NCBI GenBank assembly: GCA_016218725.1
Contig: JACRDB010000034.1
Coordinates: forward strand, 31,361-95,360
Length of the DNA stretch: 64,000 nucleotides
Source: Deltaproteobacteria bacterium
Lineage (GTDB): Bacteria > Myxococcota_A > Polyangia > Polyangiales > Ga0077539
Direction: 5' to 3'
This document shows positions 50,681-59,467 of this stretch, one piece after another; positions within the stretch are counted from its first letter, which is position 1; every line of letters begins with the position of its first letter. The translations under genes were made by a program, and so were the position numbers. Under the pieces are notes generated by a model that saw only the letters and a list, made by a program, of their open reading frames with translations, ran no database searches and was not told where the DNA came from.

Positions 50681-51415
50681 TCACCTCCCGAGCGTCGCGG
50701 TCACCGCGTACGTCACAGGGTATCCCAGGTGCTTCGCGTACCCCGGCTGCGCCGAGACCCACTCCTCGTCCACGAAGCGCTCCAGGAGCTCCTCCACCAC
50801 GAAGCCGCGCGCCCGGGCCTCGCGATGGACCGCCGAGAGCGCGTGCACCACGTTCTCGATGGCCACCTGGGCGCCAGTGTCCGGGTGAGGGAAATGGGTG
50901 GGGATCCCCTGGAGGAGGAAGTATGGGTGGTAGTCCACCACGGCCAGGAACCCACCGGGGACGAGCACTCTGGCGCACTCCGCGAAGAAGGCCCCGAGGT
51001 CCGGGACGTGGCACAGGGCCATGGAGCACACACACCCGTCCATGGACCCCGACGGCAGCCCCGTCGCGGTGATGTCGCCCGGCGCCAGGCGCGCGTACAC
51101 GCCGAGCGCCTCAGCGTGCCGAAGCATCTCCCCGGAGCGATCCACGCCCGTCACCGCCCCGGCCCCACGGGCGCGGAGCCATCGCCCGATGCGTCCCGTA
51201 CCGCACGCGAGGTCCAGCACCGAAGCGCCCTCCAGGGTCGGTCCCAGCACCGCCGAGGACCCGAGGAGGTCCAGGTCGAAGCGGTCCTCACCCAGGTACG
51301 CCCGCGACCAGAGCGCGTAGCCCTCCTCGACGGACAGCGTCGGGTACTGCCGTCGATCGTAGTGCGAGAAAGGGAGGGGCTTCCCAGGGTCTCGGGAGGT
51401 CATTCCCGCGATCAT
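50681..51415 (-). CDS. class I SAM-dependent methyltransferase
   Basis: 244 residues (a second ATG at 51403). The SAM-binding motif I is VLDLACGTGRIGRWL near residue 65, motif II has the acidic VTGVDRSGEML, and motif IV is MDGCVCSMALCHVPDL. The layout is that of the UbiE/Methyltransf_11 group. The substrate is unknown; HYDRRQYPTLSVEEGYALWSRAY at the start resembles natural-product or quinone methyltransferases. It diverges from the di-haem lipoprotein gene. Confidence 0.85.
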   Translation of the reverse strand: MIAGMTSRDPGKPLPFSHYDRRQYPTLSVEEGYALWSRAYLGEDRFDLDLLGSSAVLGPTLEGASVLDLACGTGRIGRWLRARGAGAVTGVDRSGEMLRHAEALGVYARLAPGDITATGLPSGSMDGCVCSMALCHVPDLGAFFAECARVLVPGGFLAVVDYHPYFLLQGIPTHFPHPDTGAQVAIENVVHALSAVHREARARGFVVEELLERFVDEEWVSAQPGYAKHLGYPVTYAVTATLGR

Positions 51416-51433
51416 CTACCCCGTCCGGCGGGA

Positions 51434-51535
51434 TTGTTACTGCGGGCTGATCTCGGTGTCCTTATTGCGAGGTAACAACCTCGGCGCCCGAGGCGCGCCA
51501 TTGACATTCTCCAAATACCTGGGGCATTTTGTCCC
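51434..51535 (+). promoter_or_regulatory. promoter and operator region of the di-haem lipoprotein gene
   Basis: Several elements are packed in an AT-richer stretch: TTGTTAC (51434-51440) with GTAACAA (51472-51478); CCTCGG-CGC-CCGAGG (51479-51493); a consensus -35 TTGACA at 51501-51506; and an imperfect palindrome GGGGCATTTTGTCCC at 51521-51535 overlying the likely -10 position (CATTTT, 18 bp after the -35). A 13/15 match to the palindrome occurs at 55734-55720 upstream of the carbonic anhydrase. A regulator bound there would block the promoter. Confidence 0.45.
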
Positions 51536-51551
51536 AACCGAGGGAAGACTC

Positions 51552-52334
51552 ATGGGGAGACGTGATTCATGGTGGTCCTGGGTGCCTGGGGTGCTGGTGC
51601 TTGCGGGGTGCGGGGCAGAGCCCGCACCCGTGGATCCCAACGCTGCCGTGCGCCGCGGCGGGGCGCTCTATGATGCCTGGTGGAGCACCCTTGGGGTGGC
51701 GCCGCCGACGGGGGAGCATCCCTTGTGGGCGTCGAGGCCGGATCCCATGGCCAACACCCGGACCGGGAGGGACACCTGGCGCTGCAAGGAGTGCCACGGC
51801 TGGGACTACCGGGGTGTAGACGGAGCCTACGGGAGCGGAGATCACCGCACGGGCATCCGGGGGATCCTCGGCACGCGGAGGACCGAGCAGGAGCTGGTCA
51901 CGCTGCTGCGCGAGAGCGCTCCGGGACCCTCTGGGGGCCACGGGTACGGCGCGCGCATCCCCGAGGCGGAGCTTCGCAATGTCGCGCGCTTCGTGCTCCA
52001 GGGCACCGTGGACACGACGCGCTACGTCGATGCCATGCGTCGCTTCCAGGGGGACGCAACGCGCGGCGGGATGCTCTTCCGGCAGGGCGTCGGGGGCGTC
52101 GCGAGCTGCGGGAGCTGCCACGGGGACAACGGCCTCACGGACCCCCCGATGGCCTCCATGGGCTTCGACGACTTCCCAGGGGCCGTGGCGCGCGGGAACC
52201 CCTGGGAGTTCCTCCACAAGGTGCGCTTCGGCCAGCCGGGGTACGTCATGCCGCCACTACACGGCAGGGCCAATGAAGCAGACCTGAGGGACCTCGGGGC
52301 CTTCGCCCAGACGCTCCCCATGGCCCGCCCATAG
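51552..52334 (+). CDS. di-haem c-type cytochrome lipoprotein
   Basis: 260 residues. GAGGGAAG lies before the ATG. The signal peptide ends in the lipobox LVLAGC. Two haem-binding motifs are present: RCKECHGWDYRG near residue 77 and CGSCHGDNG near residue 190, each followed by a Met-containing stretch that may supply an axial ligand (MPPLHG at the end). The region before the second haem (VLQGTVDTTRYVDAMRRFQGDATRGGMLFRQ) is typical of cytochrome c domains in respiratory or detoxifying electron chains. Partner unknown. Its maturation would need the Ccm system, of which ccmB is in the window. Confidence 0.87.
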   Translation: MGRRDSWWSWVPGVLVLAGCGAEPAPVDPNAAVRRGGALYDAWWSTLGVAPPTGEHPLWASRPDPMANTRTGRDTWRCKECHGWDYRGVDGAYGSGDHRTGIRGILGTRRTEQELVTLLRESAPGPSGGHGYGARIPEAELRNVARFVLQGTVDTTRYVDAMRRFQGDATRGGMLFRQGVGGVASCGSCHGDNGLTDPPMASMGFDDFPGAVARGNPWEFLHKVRFGQPGYVMPPLHGRANEADLRDLGAFAQTLPMARP

Positions 52335-52528
52335 AGGGTGATGTAGGCAGAAGCACCACGCGAGCCCCACCCCGAGGACCCCTCCAGCGACCACAACGCT
52401 GACCAGTACGGGAGCGTGCCGTGGTGTCCCTGTGGCGCCTGGGGCGCGCTTTGTGCGTGTCGGCACGGTCGGTGCTTGGGGCGCTGGGGGCGCGGGGCTT
52501 CTCGCGACGAGAGAACAGGAGCGAGGCG

Positions 52529-54925
52529 ATGGTCCCCGCGAGGTGGTGGTCTGTCTTCGGCGTCCTTGGGGCGCTCGGCTGTGAGAACAACGCGGTCTAC
52601 GATGCCGAGAGGGCGAGCGGCACCCATCGGAGGGACGGCGCGGTGGTGCCAGCGCGCGCGGACGCCGGACCCCTGCCGAACCTGGTCCCGAGGATCGGGC
52701 CGGAGATCGAGGTGCAGGAGGCCCGGCTGGACAGCGCCTCCTGCGAGGTGGAGGAGGGCTGCACGGTCCCCGGGCGCCGACGGCTCCTGCGCTTTGATCT
52801 CTCAACCCCAAACCTCGGGCCCGGGGACCTGCACCTCGGGGCGCCGACCACCGGGGAGCGCCCGGACCCTCGCTTCGAGTGGGGCGCCTGCCACGAGCAC
52901 TGGCACCTCCGGGGCTACGCGGACTACCGCTTGATGGACAGGGCCGGCAACGAGGTGGGCCGCGGGCACAAGCAGTCGTTCTGTCTCATGGACAGCGACC
53001 GGGACCCCACGCTCCCGGGGCGCAACGTCGAGCCCGAGGAGCAGTACTCCTGCGAGGACCAGGGCATCCACGCCGGGTGGCTGGACCTCTACGCCCGCTC
53101 CCTGGATTGCCAGTACGTGGACATCTCCGGGGTGCCCCCGGGGCGCTATCGCCTGCGGGTTCGCATCAACGTGGACCGCGTCGTGGAGGAGGCCTCCTAC
53201 GACGACAACGAGGTCGTGCAGGAGGTGGACGTCCCTCCCGGGGGAGGGGTCGATGGAGGCGTGTCCCGGGACCCGACCCGCGCCTGCGACGGGAGCGTGA
53301 CGGGCCCGGACCGGGACTGCGGCTGGGTCCCGGAGCTCACCCCTCGGAGCTGCGCCCCCGGCGCGATGGTCACCCTCGGGTGCAACGCCCGGTGCTCGCC
53401 GCCGCTGGGCTCCTGCGACGGCGACGCGATGCTGCGGGCATGCGCTGGAGAGCGCGGCTGCACCGGGGCCGAGGCCCTCGCCACCAACGACGACGCATGC
53501 GGCACCCGCTGCCCGCAGGTGGCCTTCACCTGCCCGTCCAGCGGGCGCTTCACGGTGATGACCGCGGCGTACACCGCGGGGATGCCCGCCACCTGCCGCG
53601 TGGCCGTGACCTCCACCGGCGGCGTGACCGACGCCGGCGCTCCGTCCGATGCGGGCTCCAGGACCGACGCAGGCACAGCGAGCGACGCGGGCGCGACGCC
53701 GGACGCGAGCATGCCGGGCAACGCCACCTGCCGGGGTCCGTCGGTGAGCGCGTGGACCGCGGACCCTGGCGTGTGTCTGGTGCGCTTCGCCGAGGGCCTC
53801 GGGAGGCCCCGGGGCCTGGCCTTCGCGCCCGATGGGACGCTCTTCGTGGCCTCCTGGGGCGTGGTGTACGCGCTCCGTGACGCCAACGGCGACGGAGCGG
53901 TCACCGCCAGCGAGCGCCGCACCTTCGCGACGCTGTCGGGGCTCAACCACGGCGTCGCGTTCAGCCCCGACGGCGCGTGGCTCTACGCCTCCACGCCGAC
54001 GGACGTCTACCGCTGGCGCTGGAGGACCGGGCTCCTGGTGGCGGAGGGCTCCGCCGAGCGCGTCGTCCACGGCATGTCACCCATCGTGGACGGGATGCCC
54101 CACGCGGGAGGCCACGCCAGCCGGACCATTCTCTTCGATGCCTCCGGGAGGTTGTATGTGAGCGTAGGCAGCGCTCACAACATGGACTCGGAGCCTTCGG
54201 ACCTGCGGCTTCGGTCCATGGTGCGCAGGGTGACGATCCCCGCGGTGCTCCCTGCGGGGGGCATCGCCTACAGCACGGGGGAGGTCGTGGCCTCGGGGCT
54301 GCGCAACGAGGTGGGCCTGGTATTCGACACGCTGGGCCGCCTCTGGGGCGTGGAGAACGGCCGCGACGACCTGTGGGAGACGCGCTTCGGCGGGGACATC
54401 CACGAGGAGAACCCCGCCGAGGAGCTCAACCGCCTGGACGGAGCGGGCTCTACGTTCTTCGGGTACCCCTACTGCTGGACCGAGGGGAGGCTCCCTCGTG
54501 GCGGCGGGGCCGGCACCCAGCACAGCGACTCCGAGAGCGGGGGGCGCTCCGAGGCCTGGTGCCAGAGCGCGGCCAACGTGCGCCCTCCGGCGTTTGCGAT
54601 GCCCGCCCACTGGGCGCCGCTGGGGCTCACGCAGTACACCGGGACCGTCCTCCCTCCGGCGTGGAGGGGCGCGTTGATCGTAGCTTCGCACGGGAGCTGG
54701 AACCACGAGAGCGGCCAGGTGGGGCGGCTCATCGCGCGGGCGGAGCTCCGGGCGGACGGCACCATCGCGGGCGTGACGCCCGCGGTCGGCGAGCGGGGCG
54801 AAGGCGGCTCGCTCCGTGAGGGGGACTGGGACGTAAGACCCGTGGACGTGAAGCAGGGCCCCGACGGGGCGCTGTACTTCACCGACGACAGCGGCGGCAG
54901 GGTCTTTCGTATCGGGGCGCGGTAG
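52529..54925 (+). CDS. lipoprotein fusing a lysyl oxidase domain to a glucose/sorbosone dehydrogenase-like propeller
   Basis: 798 residues; lipobox LGALGC. Lysyl oxidase domain at about 50-245: copper ligands His-122, 124 and 126 in WGACHEHWH; the Lys-148 in GHKQSFCL and the Tyr-188 in GWLDLYARSLDCQYVDI that would cross-link to form the lysine tyrosylquinone cofactor; and VVEEASYDDNEV. A Cys-rich middle (CGWVPELTP...CSPPLGSCDGD) and an Asp/Ala/Thr linker (SDAGSRTDAGTASDAG) lead to a beta-propeller at about 410-798 (FAEGLGRPRGLAFAPDGTLFVASWG, SGLRNEVGLVFD, GPDGALYFTDDSGGRVFRIG), the sorbosone/glucose dehydrogenase type. It would be a secreted copper amine oxidase joined to a possible PQQ enzyme. 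Confidence 0.85.
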   Translation: MVPARWWSVFGVLGALGCENNAVYDAERASGTHRRDGAVVPARADAGPLPNLVPRIGPEIEVQEARLDSASCEVEEGCTVPGRRRLLRFDLSTPNLGPGDLHLGAPTTGERPDPRFEWGACHEHWHLRGYADYRLMDRAGNEVGRGHKQSFCLMDSDRDPTLPGRNVEPEEQYSCEDQGIHAGWLDLYARSLDCQYVDISGVPPGRYRLRVRINVDRVVEEASYDDNEVVQEVDVPPGGGVDGGVSRDPTRACDGSVTGPDRDCGWVPELTPRSCAPGAMVTLGCNARCSPPLGSCDGDAMLRACAGERGCTGAEALATNDDACGTRCPQVAFTCPSSGRFTVMTAAYTAGMPATCRVAVTSTGGVTDAGAPSDAGSRTDAGTASDAGATPDASMPGNATCRGPSVSAWTADPGVCLVRFAEGLGRPRGLAFAPDGTLFVASWGVVYALRDANGDGAVTASERRTFATLSGLNHGVAFSPDGAWLYASTPTDVYRWRWRTGLLVAEGSAERVVHGMSPIVDGMPHAGGHASRTILFDASGRLYVSVGSAHNMDSEPSDLRLRSMVRRVTIPAVLPAGGIAYSTGEVVASGLRNEVGLVFDTLGRLWGVENGRDDLWETRFGGDIHEENPAEELNRLDGAGSTFFGYPYCWTEGRLPRGGGAGTQHSDSESGGRSEAWCQSAANVRPPAFAMPAHWAPLGLTQYTGTVLPPAWRGALIVASHGSWNHESGQVGRLIARAELRADGTIAGVTPAVGERGEGGSLREGDWDVRPVDVKQGPDGALYFTDDSGGRVFRIGAR

Positions 54926-54928
54926 CGC

Positions 54929-55603
54929 TCAGATGCTCTTGAGGTCGCGCGTGACCGGCAGCGGCGGGATCAGCGACGGGCGGTCGACGGTCAAGGGCTC
55001 GTACTGGCCCGAGGTCGGGTCGAAGGTGAACACCTGCCCGGTCTCGATCTTGTACACCCAGGCGTGGAGCCGCAGCGCCTTGCGGGCCACCGCCGCCGCC
55101 ACCAGCGGGTGCGTGCGGAGGTTCTCGAGCTGCACCAGGGCGTTCTCCTCCACCGTGGCCGTCAGGCGCTCGACCTCGCCGAGGTGGGCGTAGTTCTCCA
55201 GGATGATCCGCCGCGTGCTCTCAGCATGCGTGAGCCACCGCGCCAGCGACGGGAACGCCTGCCGGTCCGGCGGGTCCAGCACCGCCTTCATCGCCCCGCA
55301 GTGCGAGTGCCCACACACGATGATGTCCCGCACCCCGAGCACCCCCACCGCGTACTCGATGGTGGCCTCCTCACCGCCGCCCCGCAGCGCCCCGAAGGCC
55401 GGCACGATGTTCCCAGCGTTGCGAAGAATGAACAGCTCCCCGGGCTCCGTCTGGGTGAGCATGTTCGGGTTGATCCGCGAGTCCGAGCACGTGATGAACA
55501 GCGCCTCCGGCCGCTGCCCCTCCGCCAGCTGCTCGAAGAACTCCCTCCGCGGCCGGAAGATCTCCTGCTGGAAGAGATGGAGACCCTTGATCAGCTTCTG
55601 CAT
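54929..55603 (-). CDS. beta-class carbonic anhydrase
   Basis: 224 residues. It interconverts CO2 and bicarbonate. The zinc ligands are Cys-39 and Asp-41 in TCSDSRINPN and His-98 and Cys-101 in VCGHSHCGAMKAV, with LFILRNAGNIVPAFG typical of the family. HAWVYKIETGQVFTFDPTSGQYEPL forms a C-terminal part. The upstream region contains palindromic elements (55670-55734) shared in part with the di-haem lipoprotein promoter. It ends 3 bp from the convergent fusion gene. Confidence 0.93.
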   Translation of the reverse strand: MQKLIKGLHLFQQEIFRPRREFFEQLAEGQRPEALFITCSDSRINPNMLTQTEPGELFILRNAGNIVPAFGALRGGGEEATIEYAVGVLGVRDIIVCGHSHCGAMKAVLDPPDRQAFPSLARWLTHAESTRRIILENYAHLGEVERLTATVEENALVQLENLRTHPLVAAAVARKALRLHAWVYKIETGQVFTFDPTSGQYEPLTVDRPSLIPPLPVTRDLKSI

Positions 55604-55669
55604 GGGACTCCCTTACCTCACCCCACCCATTGAGACAAGATGCCGCGGCACGCCTGGTCCAGAAAATCC

Positions 55670-55734
55670 AGCAAATTCACCAAATTTGCTTATGTTTTTC
55701 GCCCATCAGGGCATGATATGGGACAATTTGCCCC
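55670..55734 (-). promoter_or_regulatory. palindrome-rich leader/operator region of the carbonic anhydrase gene
   Basis: Perfect dyad AGCAAATT-CACCA-AATTTGCT at 55670-55690, a small stem GCCC-ATCA-GGGC at 55701-55712, and the imperfect palindrome GGGGCAAATTGTCCC on the minus strand (55734-55720). This last one matches 13 of 15 bases with 51521-51535. The segment is unusually AT-rich for this genome. TATCAT at 55718-55713 (minus) may be a -10 but has no good -35. Confidence 0.45.
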
Positions 55735-57602
55735 TAGGCCCGGTAGCCCTCGGCCTGGAGGTTGAACATCCCGGCGTAGGCCCCTCCGCGGGCGAGGAGC
55801 TCGGCGTGGGGGCCCTCCTCGATGACCCTGCCGTCGTCGAGGACCACGATGCGGTCGGCCATGCGCACGGTGGAGAAGCGGTGGGTGATGAGCATGGCCG
55901 TGCGGCCCCGCTTGAGGTCCTTCAGGCGGAGGAACACCTCGTGCTCGCCCTCGGCGTCCATGGAGGCCGTGGGCTCATCGAGCACCAGCACGCCGCTCTT
56001 TCGCATGAAGGCCCGTGCCAGGGCGATGCGCTGCCACTGGCCCACGGAGAGGTCATCGCCGCCGAAGGCCCGCCCGAGGGGCGTGGCCAGGCCCCTTGGC
56101 AGCCGCGCCACCACGGCCTCGGCGCCCGCGTCGCTCACGGCCCCGGCCAGGGCCGCGGGGTCTTCGCGGGCCGGCAGCCACCCCACGCCGATGTTGTCCC
56201 CGGCGCTGAACTGGTACCGCACGAAGTCCTGGAGGATCACCCCCACCCGACGCCGGAGCGTCCCGGGGGAGAGCGTGGCCACGTCCACGCCGTCCACCAG
56301 GATGCGCCCCGCGGTGGGGCGGTAGAGCCCCGTCAGGAGCTTCACCAGCGTGGTCTTGCCCGCGCCGTTGCGGCCCACCAGGGCCACGGTCTCCCCCGCG
56401 TGGAGCGTCAGGGACACCTCGTGGAGCACGTCCCGGTCGCTCCCGGGGTACCGGAAGCTCACGGCCTCGAAGCGCACCTCCGGAGGCCCCTCGGGCGCGG
56501 CCCCCGCGGCCTCCAGGGCCTCGTCGGGCTCGTCCTCGGGCACGGCCAGGAACTCGAAGAGGTTGGACATGTACAAATGGTCTTCGTAGAGCCGCGTGAG
56601 GCTCCGCAGGGCGCTGTCGAGGGCGCTCTGCCCCTGGCGGAACACCGTGAGGTACAGGGTCATGGCCCCGAGGGTGAGCGCCCCCGCGGCGGTGCGCCCC
56701 ACCACCACCAGGAAGACCCCGTAGAACACCCCCGCGGAGAGCGCCCTCACCGCGAAGAGGGCCCTGGCGCGGCGGCCCCAGAGCGCGCGCTCCTCCCGGT
56801 GGAACTCCTCGTTGAGCGCCCGGTAGCGCCCGATCAGCCAGCGCCCGAGGGCGAAGAGCTTGACCTCCTTGGCGCTCGCCTCGGTGGTGAGCACCGCCTC
56901 CAGGTAGAACGCCTGGCGGTTGCGCTGCGTGCGCGCCCGCTGGAGCTCGTACGCCGCGCGCCCGTAGCGCAGCTCGAAGACAAAGGGCGGCACCGCGCTC
57001 ACCACCAGCGCCAGGAGGCTCCAGGGCCCGAGGCCCCAGAGGAGCGCCGTAAAGCCCACCAGGGACGCGCCCTGCGTCAACAGGTTCAGGCACGCGGTCA
57101 CCATCCCCAGGGGGCGGGCGCTGGCCTCCCGGCGGGCCTGGGTCATCTTGTTGATGAAGTCCGGGTCCTCGAAGCGCGCGTAGCCTACGTTGGCGGCCTT
57201 CTCCAGGATCCGGAGGTTCACCTCAAGCCCCAGCCGCGAGCGCAGGAGCACGCCCCCCACGAAGGCCCGGAGCTGCTCCAGGCCCGCCAGGAGCACCGCG
57301 ATGGCCAGCTCCAGGAGCACCCAGCGAACGGCGGTGCCCACGGCCCCGGTGCCCCGCGAGGCCGCCACCACGGCGTCGATGATGCGCTTGCCCACCCACG
57401 CCAGCGCCACGCTCCCGGTGGCCTGCAGGAGCCCGCTGCCGACCTCGATGCCCAGGAGCCACGGGTCCACCGAGGCCACGAGGCGCAGGGTGCTCGCCAC
57501 GTCCCTCAAGACCGCGCGGCCGTCCCGCCACCAGGGCCCCGACCGGGTGTCCAGCGGCTCCAGGAGGGCCGACGATGCATCGGTCACGCGAGGCGGCGCC
57601 AT
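55734..57602 (-). CDS. ABC transporter, fused membrane and ATPase domains
   Basis: 622 residues. The N-terminal ABC membrane domain has about six helices (residues 40-330). The ATPase follows: VALVGRNGAGKTTL Walker A, LSVGQWQRIALARAF signature, VLVLDEPTASMD Walker B, and the H-loop in LITHRFSTVRMADRI. It is a half-size exporter that would work as a homodimer. Substrate is unknown; the gene lies after TPR and BamD genes. The start at 57602 has no clear ribosome site and follows a 10-bp tandem repeat. A weaker possibility is an internal start. Confidence 0.88.
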   Translation of the reverse strand: MAPPRVTDASSALLEPLDTRSGPWWRDGRAVLRDVASTLRLVASVDPWLLGIEVGSGLLQATGSVALAWVGKRIIDAVVAASRGTGAVGTAVRWVLLELAIAVLLAGLEQLRAFVGGVLLRSRLGLEVNLRILEKAANVGYARFEDPDFINKMTQARREASARPLGMVTACLNLLTQGASLVGFTALLWGLGPWSLLALVVSAVPPFVFELRYGRAAYELQRARTQRNRQAFYLEAVLTTEASAKEVKLFALGRWLIGRYRALNEEFHREERALWGRRARALFAVRALSAGVFYGVFLVVVGRTAAGALTLGAMTLYLTVFRQGQSALDSALRSLTRLYEDHLYMSNLFEFLAVPEDEPDEALEAAGAAPEGPPEVRFEAVSFRYPGSDRDVLHEVSLTLHAGETVALVGRNGAGKTTLVKLLTGLYRPTAGRILVDGVDVATLSPGTLRRRVGVILQDFVRYQFSAGDNIGVGWLPAREDPAALAGAVSDAGAEAVVARLPRGLATPLGRAFGGDDLSVGQWQRIALARAFMRKSGVLVLDEPTASMDAEGEHEVFLRLKDLKRGRTAMLITHRFSTVRMADRIVVLDDGRVIEEGPHAELLARGGAYAGMFNLQAEGYRA

Positions 57603-57606
57603 GGTT

Positions 57607-57646
57607 GTAGGGTGCTGTAGGGCGCTGTCAGGTGCTGTGGGGAGCC
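57607..57646. repeat. 10-bp tandem repeat across a gene junction
   Basis: Four units, GTAGGGTGCT, GTAGGGCGCT, GTCAGGTGCT and a degenerate GTGGGGAGCC, run from the C-terminal codons of the TPR gene (stop at 57630-57628) into the 25-bp gap before the ABC gene. It may have arisen by slippage; no function is evident. Confidence 0.6.
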
Positions 57647-58431
57647 TCGGAGGGCGCTGCCTCTTCGGCGAGGGAGACGACGAAATCGTCCGAGGGGGCG
57701 TCCTGGTCCTCGGGGGGCAGCACGGACGGCGTGGCCAGGGCCTTCAGGGTGCGGAGGTAACACTGGGCCGAGCGGTTGTCCGGGTCCTGGGCGAGGGCGC
57801 CCTGCCAGGCCTTCTCGGCCTCGGCGCGCTCTCCGGCGGCGAAGTGGGCGACCCCGAGAGCGATGTACGCCGGGACGTAGCGAGAGTCCTGGGCGATGGC
57901 CTGACGGAACTCCCGGACGGCGCCGTTGTGATCCCCGAGCTCGCGCAGGACCTGCCCGAGGCGCGTGCGCAGGTCCCCGAAGTCCGGGCACAGCTCCAGG
58001 GCCCGGCGGTACTCCTCGGCGGCGTTGGGGTAGTGCTCCACGCTGGCGTAGGCGTGGGCCACCTGGGCGTGGAGGTTGGCGAGCTTCCCGCGGGTGAAGC
58101 GGTCCAGCCGCTGCTCCGAGCGCGTGCGCTCGGTGAGGGTGGAGTACACCTTGCGGGCCTCGGAGTAGCGCCCCAGCTCGTTGCAGGTGACCGCGAGGTT
58201 CAGGGCGGCCTCGGAGTACCGGGGGTTCTGCGTGAGGGCGGCCTCGAAGCACCGGCGGGCGTCGTCGAACTCGCCGCGCTGGTGGTGGACCACGCCCAGC
58301 ATATTGTGCACGTCGGCGTGGTCCTGGGAGCGCGCGAGGAGCGCGCGAAGGAGCGGCTCGGCCTCGGCGTACTCCTGCCGGAGGTAGTGCTCCCGGGCCT
58401 GCGCCAGTTGCTGCTTGAAGCGATCATCCAC
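57628..58431 (-). CDS. tetratricopeptide-repeat protein
   Basis: 267 residues, no signal peptide. About six TPR units span residues 1-225, such as [33 protein letters not shown] and [21 protein letters not shown]. An acidic C-terminus ([17 protein letters not shown]) follows. It is probably a cytoplasmic protein-interaction scaffold. BamD lies upstream on the same strand (25-bp gap) and the ABC exporter downstream (25-bp gap), so the three are likely one transcript. Confidence 0.82.
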   Translation of the reverse strand: MDDRFKQQLAQAREHYLRQEYAEAEPLLRALLARSQDHADVHNMLGVVHHQRGEFDDARRCFEAALTQNPRYSEAALNLAVTCNELGRYSEARKVYSTLTERTRSEQRLDRFTRGKLANLHAQVAHAYASVEHYPNAAEEYRRALELCPDFGDLRTRLGQVLRELGDHNGAVREFRQAIAQDSRYVPAYIALGVAHFAAGERAEAEKAWQGALAQDPDNRSAQCYLRTLKALATPSVLPPEDQDAPSDDFVVSLAEEAAPSEAPHST

Positions 58432-58456
58432 GGGACAAGCATACCTCTCTGGCGCG

Positions 58457-59359
58457 TCAGGGGGTTGCGCTCTCCGCCTCGGGCTCCGGCTCGGCGCCGG
58501 CCTCGGCCTCGGGTTCTGCCTCCTGGGCTACCCGTACGGGGATCACCGCCCCGCGGCCGGCCCGCGCCAGGAGCGTGCGCGCCGCCGGGGCCTGGGGCGA
58601 CCGTCCGTGGGCCTGGAGGAGCTCCTCGAAGGCCCCCCGGGCCTCCGGGGTGCGCCCGGCGCGGAGGTAGACCTCACCCAGGGTGAGCAGGGCCTCGGGC
58701 ACCACGCCCGCGTCCTCGAAGTCCTCCACCACGCCCAGGAGGCGGGAGATGGCCGCGTTCCAGCGCTCCCGGGACGCGTAGAAGTCCGCCACGTAGAGCT
58801 CGTGGCGGGCCATGAGCAGGCGCATCCGACGCAGGAGCGTCCGGGCCTCGGCGGCCTCGGTGGCCCTGGGGTGCTGCTGGAGGAAGCGCGAGAGGGCCCC
58901 CTCGGCGTCGTGGACGGTGCTCTGGTCGCGCTCCGCGGAGGAGGGCACGAGGAGCCAGTCCTCGGGCACCTGCTCCACGTAGCACCGGGCGATCATGAAG
59001 CGCGCGTAGGCCGCCTCGGCCTGGCCTGCGTGGTAGCGAATCCAGGCCCGGTAGCCCTGGAGCGCCTCGGCCCACTTCTCCTGACGGAAGTCAATGTCCG
59101 CCAGGCGCAGCTCCGCCAGGGCCCCGGAGCGCGACAGCCCGTACTCGCGCTTGATGGCCCGGAAGGCGTCCGTGGCCTCGGGCCACTCCTCGGCCTCGAA
59201 GAGCGTCATGGCGCGCGCGTAGGCCGCCTGGGACTCGTCCGCGTAGCGCAGCGCCCGCCGCGCCGTACCCTGGCCCTGGCCCTGGCCCTGGGGCTGCGCG
59301 CACCCTGCCCCGAGCGCCAGCCCAAGGCCCACGATCATGGTCACTGCCCGCTTCTTCAT
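58457..59359 (-). CDS. bamD: outer-membrane assembly lipoprotein BamD
   Basis: 300 residues. The lipobox is LGAGC. The BamD-type TPR array is recognisable by [104 protein letters not shown]. BamD works with BamA to insert beta-barrel proteins in the outer membrane. The family norm is about 240 residues; here the extra length is a C-terminal tail ([16 protein letters not shown]) that may be disordered. [10 protein letters not shown] run after the lipobox comes from a GGCCAG-type tandem repeat. Confidence 0.85.
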   Translation of the reverse strand: MKKRAVTMIVGLGLALGAGCAQPQGQGQGQGTARRALRYADESQAAYARAMTLFEAEEWPEATDAFRAIKREYGLSRSGALAELRLADIDFRQEKWAEALQGYRAWIRYHAGQAEAAYARFMIARCYVEQVPEDWLLVPSSAERDQSTVHDAEGALSRFLQQHPRATEAAEARTLLRRMRLLMARHELYVADFYASRERWNAAISRLLGVVEDFEDAGVVPEALLTLGEVYLRAGRTPEARGAFEELLQAHGRSPQAPAARTLLARAGRGAVIPVRVAQEAEPEAEAGAEPEPEAESATP

Positions 59360-59430
59360 TTCGCGCGCCCGAAGCTACCCGATGGGGGGTCCTGGCCGCA
59401 ATGTCCCGGCGGCCCCGGTTCGTGTAAGCT

Positions 59431-59446
59431 TGGCACCCCCAAGGCG
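59431..59446 (+). promoter_or_regulatory. sigma54-like -24/-12 element upstream of a small lipoprotein gene
   Basis: TGGCACCCCCAAGGCG has a perfect -24 TGGCAC and the -12 GC at the correct 10-bp distance, with a poor match around the -12. A start near 59457 would fall within the ribosome site GAGGAGG (59454-59460). As at 6231 this places the start very close to the gene. Confidence 0.25.
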
Positions 59447-59467
59447 TTCCAGCGAGGAGGCTCTCCC

